NCBI GenBank assembly: GCA_965208685.1
Contig: CBDBPL010000007.1
Coordinates: 4,092,001 to 4,156,000, forward strand
Origin: JAJEFO01 sp965208685
Lineage (GTDB): Bacteria > Pseudomonadota > Alphaproteobacteria > Rhodobacterales > Rhodobacteraceae
Direction: 5' to 3'
DNA length: 64,000 nt
In this document: piece by piece, positions 1 through 8,014 of the stretch
Layout: each line of letters opens with the position of its first letter
Numbering within the stretch: position 1 is the first letter of the stretch
Made by a program: the position numbers and the translations under genes
Notes under the pieces: model-generated
The model's database searches: none
What the model saw: the letters and a program-made list of their open reading frames with translations, nothing else
Told to the model about the DNA's origin: nothing

Positions 1-772
1 CTTCGTTTGTGACATCAGCAAGTGCCACCTTCATCGGACCATCAGACCCTACGATTTGGGCGAAAGTCTTTCCTGACTTCCCGGCCCTAGAGATCGGGTC
101 GTCATCGCCAGGGATCGGATCGTGGTCTGGCACATCTGCATGGGCGGTGCTGGTCCAACCACTGAATGGGGTGGTTGTATCCAGTCCCGTTCCCTGAATG
201 GCGTCCGCAATTGCCTTGGCGACTGCATCCCTGTTAGCCATTGCGATGTCGGAGTCTGAATCCGATGACGTGCCTCGCACGCCATCGATAGCCGCCTTGA
301 GGGCACCATCGTCATCCAGGATGTCCGTGATGACTTCCAGATCCTCTTCGGCACTCTCCAGAAGCCCTGCGATCCGCGCATTCTCGGCGTCAGACATGCC
401 GGTGTCTTCGAGGTCACCAAGCAATTCGACCGCCGCCATGGCCAAGCCTTGCTGGTGCATGATCATGGCTTCGACGCCAAGGATTTCCAAGGTGTTGTTG
501 TATGCCGCCATGGAGTCGCCGTTGGCGCCGATGGTCGAGATCTCACCCGATGCCTTAATGGCATCACTCGACAGCGTTTCTGCCATCATCCTCGCGGCCT
601 GCGCGTCTCCGGCTGCGTCAACGGCCTGCTCAAGCGCCGATGGGCCGGGATCCGGCATGGGTTCAGGCGTCGGCTCAGGCTCCGGCGCCGGGTCGCTACC
701 GCCTCCGCAGCCTGCCAATGCCAGCATTGCCACAAGCAGGGCAGCCGGCAGTAGTGTCCAATTGAATTTCAT
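1..772 (-). CDS. TbpB-like surface lipoprotein, 3' end beyond window
   Basis: The reading frame is open from an ATG at 772 to the window edge, so the C-terminus is missing. A GGAG Shine-Dalgarno lies just upstream. The protein starts with a lipoprotein signal (MKFNWTLLPAALLVAMLALAGC), with Cys followed by GGG and a Pro/Glu-rich linker (residues about 24-45), then an Ala-rich helical region. It then enters a segment ending in a TFAQIVGSDGPMK-like stretch. The same domain order is seen in the gene at 5554-7174, which goes on into a Gly/Ala/Asn-rich beta-barrel-like region, so the two look like paralogues. In the family of transferrin-binding-protein-like lipoproteins such proteins sit on the outer surface, but a ligand cannot be inferred. 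It lies downstream of the porin on the same strand. The lipoprotein call is firm, the TbpB-like call is inferential. Confidence 0.6.
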   Translation of the reverse strand, partial: MKFNWTLLPAALLVAMLALAGCGGGSDPAPEPEPTPEPMPDPGPSALEQAVDAAGDAQAARMMAETLSSDAIKASGEISTIGANGDSMAAYNNTLEILGVEAMIMHQQGLAMAAVELLGDLEDTGMSDAENARIAGLLESAEEDLEVITDILDDDGALKAAIDGVRGTSSDSDSDIAMANRDAVAKAIADAIQGTGLDTTTPFSGWTSTAHADVPDHDPIPGDDDPISRAGKSGKTFAQIVGSDGPMKVALADVTNE

Positions 773-840
773 TTGCTTTGCTCCTTGCTAAGCGTTTGTT
801 GGTTCGCGGGACAAGGCCCGCATGAAGGTTGAAGGGTTGA

Positions 841-1758
841 CTAGAAGCCCATCGCCAGGCCGAGAGACCAGGTGTCCTTGCTCGAGCCTGCAGCGTTGTC
901 TCCGGAGGCGTAACCGTATTCGGAATTGCCGTACCCAAACTGGATCTTGGCCCCGCCACCCAAGTCGTACTGGGCCGCAACGCCGAAGCCGGTATTGTTT
1001 TCCGCGCTGCCATTGTCGTGCTGGCCGAAGTTGACGTTGACCGCTGTGGCGCCGAGCGTGTATGTCGCGCCAACGCCCACATGCGTGACGTCGGCAGCCG
1101 CGTCGTTGCTCATCCGGGAGTAGTTCAGCCCGCCGCTGATGTCGCCGAATGTGGCCGAAATGCTCGCCCCAGCGATGTTGGCCGTGTCATGCGTCTGGAA
1201 ACCGACGCCAAGGCTGACATCGCCGAAGCCTCCCGTCACGCCTGCGCCGATGATATCGCCGGTGGTGCCGGCAGTGGCTTCCTGCTCGAACGAGACGGCG
1301 ACCCCGAGGCCCCCGAACGCGTTGTGGTAGCGCAGGATGTTGAGGCCGTCGAGGCCGGCGTTGCCGTTGTAGCCCGCGTGACCCGTATGGTCGTCGGCGA
1401 TCGCGCCGGCTCCGTTGACTTCGGACATCGCCCAGTCGAAGGCGCCGTCGGTGTCTCCCAGGGTGACGGTTCCGAAAGGACCGCCTACGTGCACAGCATA
1501 CTTGTTTTCGCTGGCATTGTCGTCAAAGTTGAGCGCCGTGCCGAATTCCAGTCCTGCGTCGGTCGTGGACGCCAGCGTGAAGGTCACGTCTGCGTCCATA
1601 TGGAACTTGGCATCGCCGGCTCCGCCGTCGGCGATTCCCATTTCGGCGGCGCCGGAGAGCGCCACGGTAGGGGCGGGCTCCATCGCCATTTCGTCCTGAG
1701 CATAGGCCGCCCCCGACATCGTCACGAGCGCCGTTGAGGCAAGAAGTGTTCTCTTCAT
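841..1758 (-). CDS. Outer-membrane porin, Rhodobacter type
   Basis: 305 residues. I chose the ATG at 1758 because it has an AGGGGA ribosome site upstream and opens a classic signal peptide (MKRTLLASTALVTMSGAAYA, cleavage before QDE). The frame is open further upstream but that part is not protein-like. The mature protein is rich in Gly, Asp, Asn and Ala with alternating hydrophobic residues, and it ends in ...LGLAMGF, a C-terminal Phe typical of outer-membrane barrels recognised by the BAM machinery. Length and composition fit the general porins of alphaproteobacteria (porin_4-type, 16 strands). It would form a trimeric diffusion pore. It is transcribed toward the lipoprotein at 1-772 with a 68-bp gap, so co-transcription is possible. 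No terminator with a T tract was seen between them. Confidence 0.85.
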   Translation of the reverse strand: MKRTLLASTALVTMSGAAYAQDEMAMEPAPTVALSGAAEMGIADGGAGDAKFHMDADVTFTLASTTDAGLEFGTALNFDDNASENKYAVHVGGPFGTVTLGDTDGAFDWAMSEVNGAGAIADDHTGHAGYNGNAGLDGLNILRYHNAFGGLGVAVSFEQEATAGTTGDIIGAGVTGGFGDVSLGVGFQTHDTANIAGASISATFGDISGGLNYSRMSNDAAADVTHVGVGATYTLGATAVNVNFGQHDNGSAENNTGFGVAAQYDLGGGAKIQFGYGNSEYGYASGDNAAGSSKDTWSLGLAMGF

Positions 1759-2078
1759 TATCTTTTCCCCTGTCTGATACATAGGTTGATGAGTTTGCAG
1801 ATCGGAAACCGGCCTGCGCGGCCTTGATGCAAAATCTTCCTGCAGCCGGACAAGGGTTTTGTGTCGGGTGGGATCGTTTTTTTCCCAGTGGTGGTATTCG
1901 TGCAACATCCGGTTACAACATGGGACTCGTCGCGTCTCCGCTCGTGTGGGCATACCTCTGCCTTGATCTGGCGGGGCGCGGCACCGCAATTTCATACCGC
2001 CCGATTCCGCGCCTTTTCGCGGCGACTTTTCACAATCATGCGTGTGATGAATTTGCCATTGGACAATTGCCGGACACG
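1759..2078. other. Intergenic, porin upstream region
   Basis: Non-coding interval of about 320 bases upstream of the porin. It should contain the porin promoter, but no clear -35/-10 pair or operator could be picked by eye. ORFs here are shadows. Confidence 0.3.
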
Positions 2079-2405
2079 CTAGTCACTACGCGAAGCCTGC
2101 ATTTCGACCTTGAGCCGGATGATGCGGTCCAGCAAGACGCGATCCCGCGTGTCCAGCCGACCAACGCGGCGGAACATGCTCTCAACATCAGGGGCAAGAT
2201 CGTCCGGCAATTCCCCCAGCAGTTCCTCAATCGATACGCCGAAGTAGTCGGCCAGCTTGGCGGCAACCGTTGATGTCGATTGCTTCATCCGGCCTTATTC
2301 CAGCCGCCAGATCATGTACCTGGAAACGCCGATGGCGGCGGCAACCTGAGTCTGTGTCGCACCTTTCTCTTCGCGCAGCTCTTTCAGCTTGGCACCCAGA
2401 CGCAT
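2079..2405 (-). pseudogene. XRE-family regulator interrupted by an in-frame stop
   Basis: Two stretches in the same frame are separated by one TAA. The first (from ATG at 2405, MRLGAKLKELREEKG...) is a Cro/C1-type helix-turn-helix with the usual pattern TQTQVAAAIGVSRYMIWRLE. The codon after LE is TAA, and the frame continues GRMKQSTSTVAAKLADYF and GVSIEELLGEL, the standard second half of an XRE domain. The rest (about 45 residues) would be a dimerisation tail. In this family the position after LE is often Gln or Arg, so a CAA to TAA change would explain the break. With readthrough the protein would be about 108 residues. It has no obvious operon partner. Confidence 0.6.
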
Positions 2406-2765
2406 TCTTCGCGCTTCCCCCTTGGCCGCAGCGGTCGGCACCTGTTTCTGAAGCGTGGCTTGGGCCGTCCCGTAAAGCACAACCCGGGGGTTGCGCCCAA
2501 ACCCGTCCGGCGTCCTCTTTCTGGTCCAAGGCTGGGGAAAGCCAACGGTTCAAAGCAAGATGGCATCAACTGTCGATAAAATCCCGGACACCAGGAAAAG
2601 CGGAGCGAACGGGCGGCAATGCCAAGATCCGCTAATGTGCTCGCCCAGAATCAGCACTGGCGACTCTCAGGTGGGCAGGACTGCAGAACCTAGAGGCACC
2701 TGAGCGCGGTTCTCAGCGCGTCTTTGCGCGAATTTGTCTCGCCAGCCTCTCGCGCCCGAACTCGG
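2406..2765. other. Intergenic, no gene recognised
   Basis: About 360 bases between the XRE relic and the CxxC-repeat gene. Open frames here do not resemble protein families and have no convincing ribosome sites. Nothing assignable was seen. Confidence 0.3.
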
Positions 2766-3454
2766 TCAGCGCACCCCACCTATGTTCACGCCCTTTGACA
2801 ACCAGAACGTTCTCATTGGTCGACAGTCTGCGTGTTCACGCTTTCCGATCCGCGCCTTCCTTGCCCTTGCTGCTGCAGCATGTGCGCAGCTTTCGCACAT
2901 GCGTTTGCCGGGTCTTGCCGGCGTGGACCCGCAAGATGAACACATCCCGGATGCTGCACGTTCTTCTCTCGTCTTCTGCGCTGTCGCGTTGAGGCTGGAG
3001 CGGCAAGAACTGCAACGTTGAGTCTTCGTGTCGTTTGGCCCGCCACACGAAATGCAGATGCCGGATGCTTCGAGTTTTGCCCTCATCGAACGTTGCGACG
3101 CGTTGAACTTGTCACCGCAGTTACTGCAACGCTGCGTGTCGGTGTCGTTTGGCCCGCCGCACAAGATGCAAAGACCGGATGCCGCACGTTCAGCCATTCT
3201 CGCCCGCTTTGCTGCGCCTTGTGTTCAGCACGGCAGGAACTGCAACGTGTCGTCCTGGCGTCGGATGGCCTGCCGCACGAAATGCGGAGTCCGGAAGCTG
3301 CGCGATCGGCCCTCTTCGCTTTCAATGGTGCATTGTGCTTCTCACGGCAAGTAGTGCAGCGTCGGGTCCTGGAGTCGTTCGGCTTGCCACATGCAATGCA
3401 AAGCCCTTGCTCGACTCGCTTCCTCCGCATCTTTTGGTGCGCTGTTTCTGCCAT
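2766..3454 (-). pseudogene. Frameshifted protein with five CxxC...CxxC zinc-ribbon-like repeats
   Basis: Starting at ATG 3454 (MAETAHQKMRRKRVEQ...) the minus strand encodes repeated units of the form C-I-x-C-G-x-P-N-D-x(2)-T-x-R-C-x(2)-C, separated by basic helices containing RAASG. Unit 1 is CIACGKPNDSRTRRCTTC. Unit 2 begins RISCGRPSD, so its first Cys is Arg. At about 3205-3225 the frame shifts by one base, and units 3 and 4 (CILCGGPND.., CISCGGPND..) plus a divergent unit 5 (CSSCGSTPARPGKRMCESC) continue in the neighbouring frame to 2766. Each unit has four Cys spaced as in a zinc knuckle, so nucleic-acid binding is plausible but unproven. I do not recognise a named family. The single frameshift may be real decay, a sequencing error or, less likely, recoding. 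Confidence 0.5.
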
Positions 3455-3824
3455 GCCCTCGCATCCATAACGGCCTTGAAAACAAGGGGTTTCCGGATCC
3501 TGTTTCCGAAGCATGGACTGCGCCGTCCCGTCTAGCGGAACACGCCAACCCGTCCTTGGCACGCCTGTGACAAGACATGGGAACTGCGACGACCTGCACG
3601 CAAGCGGAATCCGGCAAGAAGCAAGGCAGGCGGCAGCGCAGCCACGGTCCTCGGCGAATTTGAGACGAAAATCGTCCTGGCAGCGGCGACTGCGCTGAAT
3701 GTCGCCGGGAGATGCCGTGGCGGCGCCAATGCGCTTCTGAAGGCCTCGCTCGATCCGGCGCGCTTGCGCACGATCACATCTCGGCGCTGATGCCTCGGTA
3801 GCGCTCGTGCTCCGGTCCCTCGTG
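3455..3824. other. Intergenic, no gene recognised
   Basis: About 370 bases with only shadow frames. It separates the CxxC-repeat relic from the AbiEii-module relic. Confidence 0.25.
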
Positions 3825-4957
3825 CTACGCACCGAACGCCCGGGCCACTGCGGCGTGCTGGCGGCGCCAAGGGGAGGGTTCCGGAGACCCGATCTCGCGG
3901 TGCAGGTGCAGCATTCCGTCGCGCACGCGCGCACGCGCCGCGTCGTCGGGAAGCCGCGCCAGGTGGGGGCCCCTGCCCTCGCAGATCTCGCGAACCTCGG
4001 AGGCGGTAAAGTTCCCGTAGACCCGCCGCGGCAGCGCGCCCTCCTGGATCTCGTCCCTGGGCTCCGCGCCCTCGCGGAGCGCGCCCAGGACGGCCTGCCG
4101 CTCCTTCCAGATGCGTCCGCCCCGGGAGTCGTTCCGCGCTCCAGCGCCTCGGCCATGGCCTCCGCCAGGTCCTGCCGCTCCGTGCCGTGCATCGCGACGA
4201 CGGCGCGCGCCACGTCGAGCTCGATCCTGGTGGGCACTGGCTCCTCGCGGTGGAGCCTGCGCATGCCCTTGGCGATCGCGGCCTTGTAGGCGTCGATGCG
4301 CTGCTTCATGTAGAACTGCGGGTTGCCCTCGAACCGCGCCTTGGCGGCGTAGTACTCGTTGCCGTCCAGCTTGCGCGCCGTGGCGACCCGCAGTTCGGTC
4401 ATTGCCCGCTTGCGCGCGATGCCGAACGCGATCTCCTCCACCTCGGCCTCCGGGACGTCCCGGGCCAGGCTGGACTCGCGTAGGACCGGCTCGATGTCCC
4501 CGGGCAGCGTGCTCCGGTACACGGGAGCGGCGGCGTCGACGCGCTCGGATACGGCGCAGGACAGGACGAGCACGTCGTCCGCGAGCCGCGGATCCGGCGC
4601 GGTGTCCAGGCGCTCGGGGGCCGGGCCGGCGCGGAAGGCCTCCGCGAGACGCGCCCTGCCGTCGATCCCCAGGCTGTCCAGGCCCTCGGGAACCTTCGCG
4701 CCCGGATCGCGCAGCGCCGCCACCTGGTCGAGGCTGAAGGCGCCCGCAAGCTGCGCGAAGGCGGCCCGGCCTCGCGCTTCCCCGGTGACGACATTCGCGA
4801 TCCCGGTGAACGAGAGGTCCATCGCGCTGTCGCAGAATCCGGCGGCGAAGGTGACGGCCAGACAGGCGGCGGTGGCCTGGCCCGACTTCCGCAACTCGAG
4901 GGTTTCGAGGTCCGTAACCCTTTGATTTTCCTGAATCCGACCCCCAAAGGTCGGCAC
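3825..4957 (-). pseudogene. Frameshifted relic sharing the C-terminal module of the long AbiEii-like toxin
   Basis: A coherent protein runs from about 4920 (VTDLETLELRKSGQATAAC...) toward 3825, with a one-base frameshift near 4120. GTG 4957 is only a possible start. The distal 250 residues resemble the C-terminal half of the protein at 53064-54860: DVPEAEVEEIAFGIARKRA versus DVSEDAVQEFARGIARKRA, and after the shift NFTASEVREICEGRGPHLAR versus SFTVSELRDLSLGTGPHLDS, including the closing SPWRRQHAAVAR versus PWNRLHADLAR. The first 160 residues (MDLSFTGIANVVTGEARGRA) do not match the nucleotidyltransferase half, so the module sits on a different N-terminus here. Function is unknown. It lies directly beside a transposase tail that may have removed the true N-terminus. 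Confidence 0.5.
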
Positions 4958-4992
4958 TACACGGCGGTCGACGGACAGCGGGTGACATGCCG

Positions 4993-5505
4993 TCACGAAG
5001 AGAGTCGCGGCGCGCCTTGGGCCGGCAGGGTCATGCCGAGCTGGTGCGGCAGAAGCTCGTGCTCCTTCCTTGGCTGGGTGTGGCGCGGCAGGACAAGGTG
5101 CCTTCCGTCGGTTGTGGGCAGATGCACGTCCACCATCCGGATCGTGCCGAACGCCTCGATGATGGCGCGCGGGGTCAGCCCGCCGGCACGCGGGCCGGCG
5201 ATGTTCTTCAGGGACATCGGCAGGCAGCAGGCGATGAACGAGACGAATATGTGCGCCTCGATCCGTTCCTCGACCTGGTGGAAGACGAGACGGACCGCGA
5301 CGTCGTGCTTCAATTCCTTGAACGCCTGCTCCACAAGCGCGAGGCTCTTTTGCGCCTCCTCGGCCTCCTCCGGACTGATGGCCTCGGAATCCAGGCGGGT
5401 GCGCAAGACGTGGATCCCGTCGAGCCTGGCCTCCACGCACAGGATGTCATTTGGGAACGGCGTGCATGAAACCCAGAATTGTCCCGGAAACGAAAAGGGC
5501 GGCAC
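4993..5505 (-). pseudogene. Transposase C-terminal fragment, IS1634/IS4-like
   Basis: A 170-residue open frame carries features of IS1634-type transposases. These are a segment DGIHVLRTRL, the helix with YKSL-like AQKSLALVEQAFKELK, the block RLVFHQVEERIEAHIFVSF, and a C-terminal part mentioning VDVHLPTTDGRHLVLPRHTQP. Family members are normally well over 400 residues, so the N-terminal two thirds are absent. The fragment begins abruptly near 5505 beside the TbpB-like gene terminator. It is a dead remnant and no terminal repeats were found. Confidence 0.6.
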
Positions 5506-5517
5506 CAGGCCGCCCTT
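5489..5517 (-). terminator. Rho-independent terminator after the TbpB-like gene
   Basis: On the minus strand AAGGGCGGC, a five-base loop, and GCCGCCCTT form a perfect 9-bp stem (5495-5503 with 5509-5517), followed by TTTTCGTT. It lies 37 bases beyond the stop codon at 5554 and fits a terminator for the upstream lipoprotein gene. Confidence 0.75.
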
Positions 5518-5553
5518 CCAAGGAAGCTGGAGGCTATGCGCGTCGTGGTTCCG

Positions 5554-7174
5554 TCAGTCTGCGCGGGTCGCGTACGCTCCGGCCGCAGCGCCATCCGAGA
5601 AATTGGCGTTGAAGCGACCGACAAATCCCTCTGGACGATGGTTCACTGCGCTGCCGTTCGCATCCTGTGTCTGCGCCGGGCCGTAGCCCAAAGCCGTCCA
5701 TGCGCCGACCGCACCACCACCTGAAGCAACGCCGTCGGAAAAATCAACTGCAGTGCCGCTCAGGTTGACCTGGTTGAGCTGGACCCTCCAGCTCGAGTTG
5801 ACCGCATTGCCCGTGAAGCCCGAAATTTCGCCACTGAGAGTCGGATTGCCCCCGAAATTCGCCGTCAGGCTGACATCCGCATCAAAATGCCCGGAAGCGA
5901 CCGCTTCGCCGTCACTGTCGTTCCTGACGGAAAAGCCGACGGCATTGCCGGAATACCCGGCAGTGACATCGTTGCCATTGTCATCTGCACCGAGATCAAG
6001 GTTTGCCGTGTTGGTCGCGGCGGCTCCTGTCACATCGGAACCCAATGCCGAATGGAGAACGATGGCGCTGCCGTCTTCGGAAAGCCAGTAGCCGTACCGG
6101 CCATACTGGGATGCTTGCACGTACTTGCCGGCATTTGCGCCTGTGGCCGCCACATACAGCTCCATGCCCTGGGCCGGAGTGAAGTACCAGCTGCCGGAAA
6201 GGTCGCCGTCCGTCGCCATGACGCAATCATTGCTGGCGCAGAACACGGTACCGGGGATGCCCATATGCTCGGCAGCGAAATAATCGCCGTCGGCAACTTG
6301 CGTGCCATCCGCTGCGTCGTCCGTATCAGTGAGGGCAGCGGGAATCGCCCCATCGGCGGTAAGCGCTGTTGCGCTGCCAGAAACCGAAATCGAATCGACT
6401 TGCGTGACGGCACCGCCATCCAGCCGACGGATCTTCATGACATTTTCCGGACCGACGATGTGCGCCCAGGTCATTGCCCCGATGTCCGCAACGTCGTTGC
6501 GCAACACGGCATCGTCAGTTGCGGCGGTGACATCCGCGTTCGCTGCGGGGTCTGACCGAACTCAGCGCTGCCTGGATCGCTGCCGCCACGGCCTTGCCGA
6601 CATCGGCGGGGGTCTTCATCGGGTCAGCGTCCGCTCCGCCGGTAACAGCCGCCACGGCTTCCGTCAGGTTGTCGATTCCGGTTGTCGTGCCCGGGGCCGG
6701 GTCAAGATAGCCCTCCGCCGTCATCTTGATGCCCTCGGCTTCCCTGATGGCGGATTCGAGCAGCCCTATCACGGCCGCCTTTTCCGTCGCGTCAGCAATG
6801 TCCTCGGCCGCCGTCAATTCCGCCTTGGCCTCGGCAATGACGGCGTCTGCATCCGTCTCCGCCTTCATGATGGCCGCATGTTCGTCCAGAACCGCCTGGG
6901 CATTCGCTTCCGCAGTCCTGGATTCGCCGTGAACAGACGTGGCGCCCAGCTTGCCGGCGCTCTCGATCGCGGCGTCCAGATGCGCCTTTACATCGACATC
7001 ATCCAGCCGGCTGTCCAGTTCAACGGCGGTTTCGAGCGCCGTCGGTCCTGGCGGCGGCGTCGGATCCGGCGGCGACGTGGGCTCCTGTGAGCCGCCCGAC
7101 CCGCCGCAGGCGCCCAGCAGCGCCAAAATCGCGAGTGCGCCGAAGGTCCGGCCGAGGGAATTCAATCGAGTCAT
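5554..7174 (-). pseudogene. TbpB-like surface lipoprotein with a frameshift
   Basis: ATG 7174 has a GAGGT site upstream and opens a lipoprotein signal (LGRTFGALAILALLGAC followed by GGSGG), then a Pro-rich linker and Ala-rich helices. Near 6555 the frame ends shortly in a stop at 6515, while the neighbouring frame continues SDPAANADVTAATDDAV.. into a long Gly/Asn/Asp-rich beta region. That region ends GFVGRFNANFSDGAAAGAY, a pattern common at the end of TbpB-like barrels. Joining the frames gives about 540 residues. The fragment at 1-772 shows the same order, which supports this being one gene with one indel. In the family these are exported lipoproteins that bind host or environmental ligands. 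No ligand is implied here. A strong terminator follows. Confidence 0.6.
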
Positions 7175-7354
7175 GTCTGACCTCATTTTCGTTGCATTGA
7201 TTTTTTCTGCACCGAATCTGCGGGGCAAGTAACCCGGACAAGGAAACTGCGCAAGCCGAGTGCGGCAGTTACGTAATGCACAAGCCCGGATGTTCAAGGG
7301 ACTTCTTCGCGCGCATGCACGTCCTGGAGATGCATGCCGCCCCGGTGTCACGGC

Positions 7355-8002
7355 CTACTCGGCCGGCGTGCCCATCTTTCTCGACAGCGCGCGCTTGCGC
7401 TTCTTCGCGAACCGCTTCTTGAGGCGCTTCACGCGCGCCTTCTGGTACGCGGCGATCAGCGGCGCCGAAAGGTAGTAGGACGCCGCGCCCGCCGCGATGC
7501 CCAGCGTCAGGCCGCCGACGAGGTAGGGCACGAAAATCTGCTCCAGGAACAGGACAAGGCCCTGCCAGTTCGCGGTCTCGGGCGTGAAGAGCGCCAGGAA
7601 GTTGCGCCAGAAGTCCAGCGACGCGTCGGCGAAGGCCCAGACGATGTCGGGCAGCGGCATCCCGTCCTGGCCGACCATAAAGTAGCCAAGACCCGTCGAC
7701 ACGGACGCGATCAGCGGAAACGTGAGCGGGTTGCCGAAGAACGTCGCCAGCAGCGCCGCGAGCACGTTGCCGCGGATCACCAGCGCCAGGAGCGCCGCCA
7801 GGAAGAAATGCAGCCCGAAGAACGGCGTGAAGGACATGAAGACCCCGACCGCGATCCCGCGGCTGATCTTGTGCGCAGGGTCGGGCAGGCGCCGGAGACG
7901 AAGCGCCACGTAGCGCAGCGAGCGCTGCCAGCCGCCCCGGGGATAGACGCTCTCGCTGACGATCTCCGCATAGGACCGTGGGTTTCTTCGCTTGAAGATC
8001 AC
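7355..8002 (-). CDS. DUF2062 membrane protein
   Basis: 215 residues. The N-terminus is basic and soluble. The motif region KISRGIAVGVFMSFTPFFG with FFGNPLTFPLIAS is characteristic of DUF2062, and three to four hydrophobic segments follow (residues about 50-85, 90-112, 155-180). The C-terminus is strongly basic (KRLKKRFAKKRKRA). It lies 12 bases downstream of rsh on the same strand, the usual rpoZ-rsh-DUF2062 order in alphaproteobacteria. The molecular function of the family is not established. An operon with rsh and rpoZ is likely. Confidence 0.85.
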   Translation of the reverse strand: MIFKRRNPRSYAEIVSESVYPRGGWQRSLRYVALRLRRLPDPAHKISRGIAVGVFMSFTPFFGLHFFLAALLALVIRGNVLAALLATFFGNPLTFPLIASVSTGLGYFMVGQDGMPLPDIVWAFADASLDFWRNFLALFTPETANWQGLVLFLEQIFVPYLVGGLTLGIAAGAASYYLSAPLIAAYQKARVKRLKKRFAKKRKRALSRKMGTPAE

Positions 8003-8014
8003 TCCCCTCCCCCC

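Noticed and set aside
198..791. Plus-strand frame with Ser/Gly repeats
   Set aside because: Exact antisense of the lipoprotein gene at 1-772, which has a signal peptide and ribosome site.
808..826. GCGGG...CCCGC hairpin between porin and lipoprotein
   Set aside because: Only 5 bp and no T tract on the transcribed strand; not called as a terminator.
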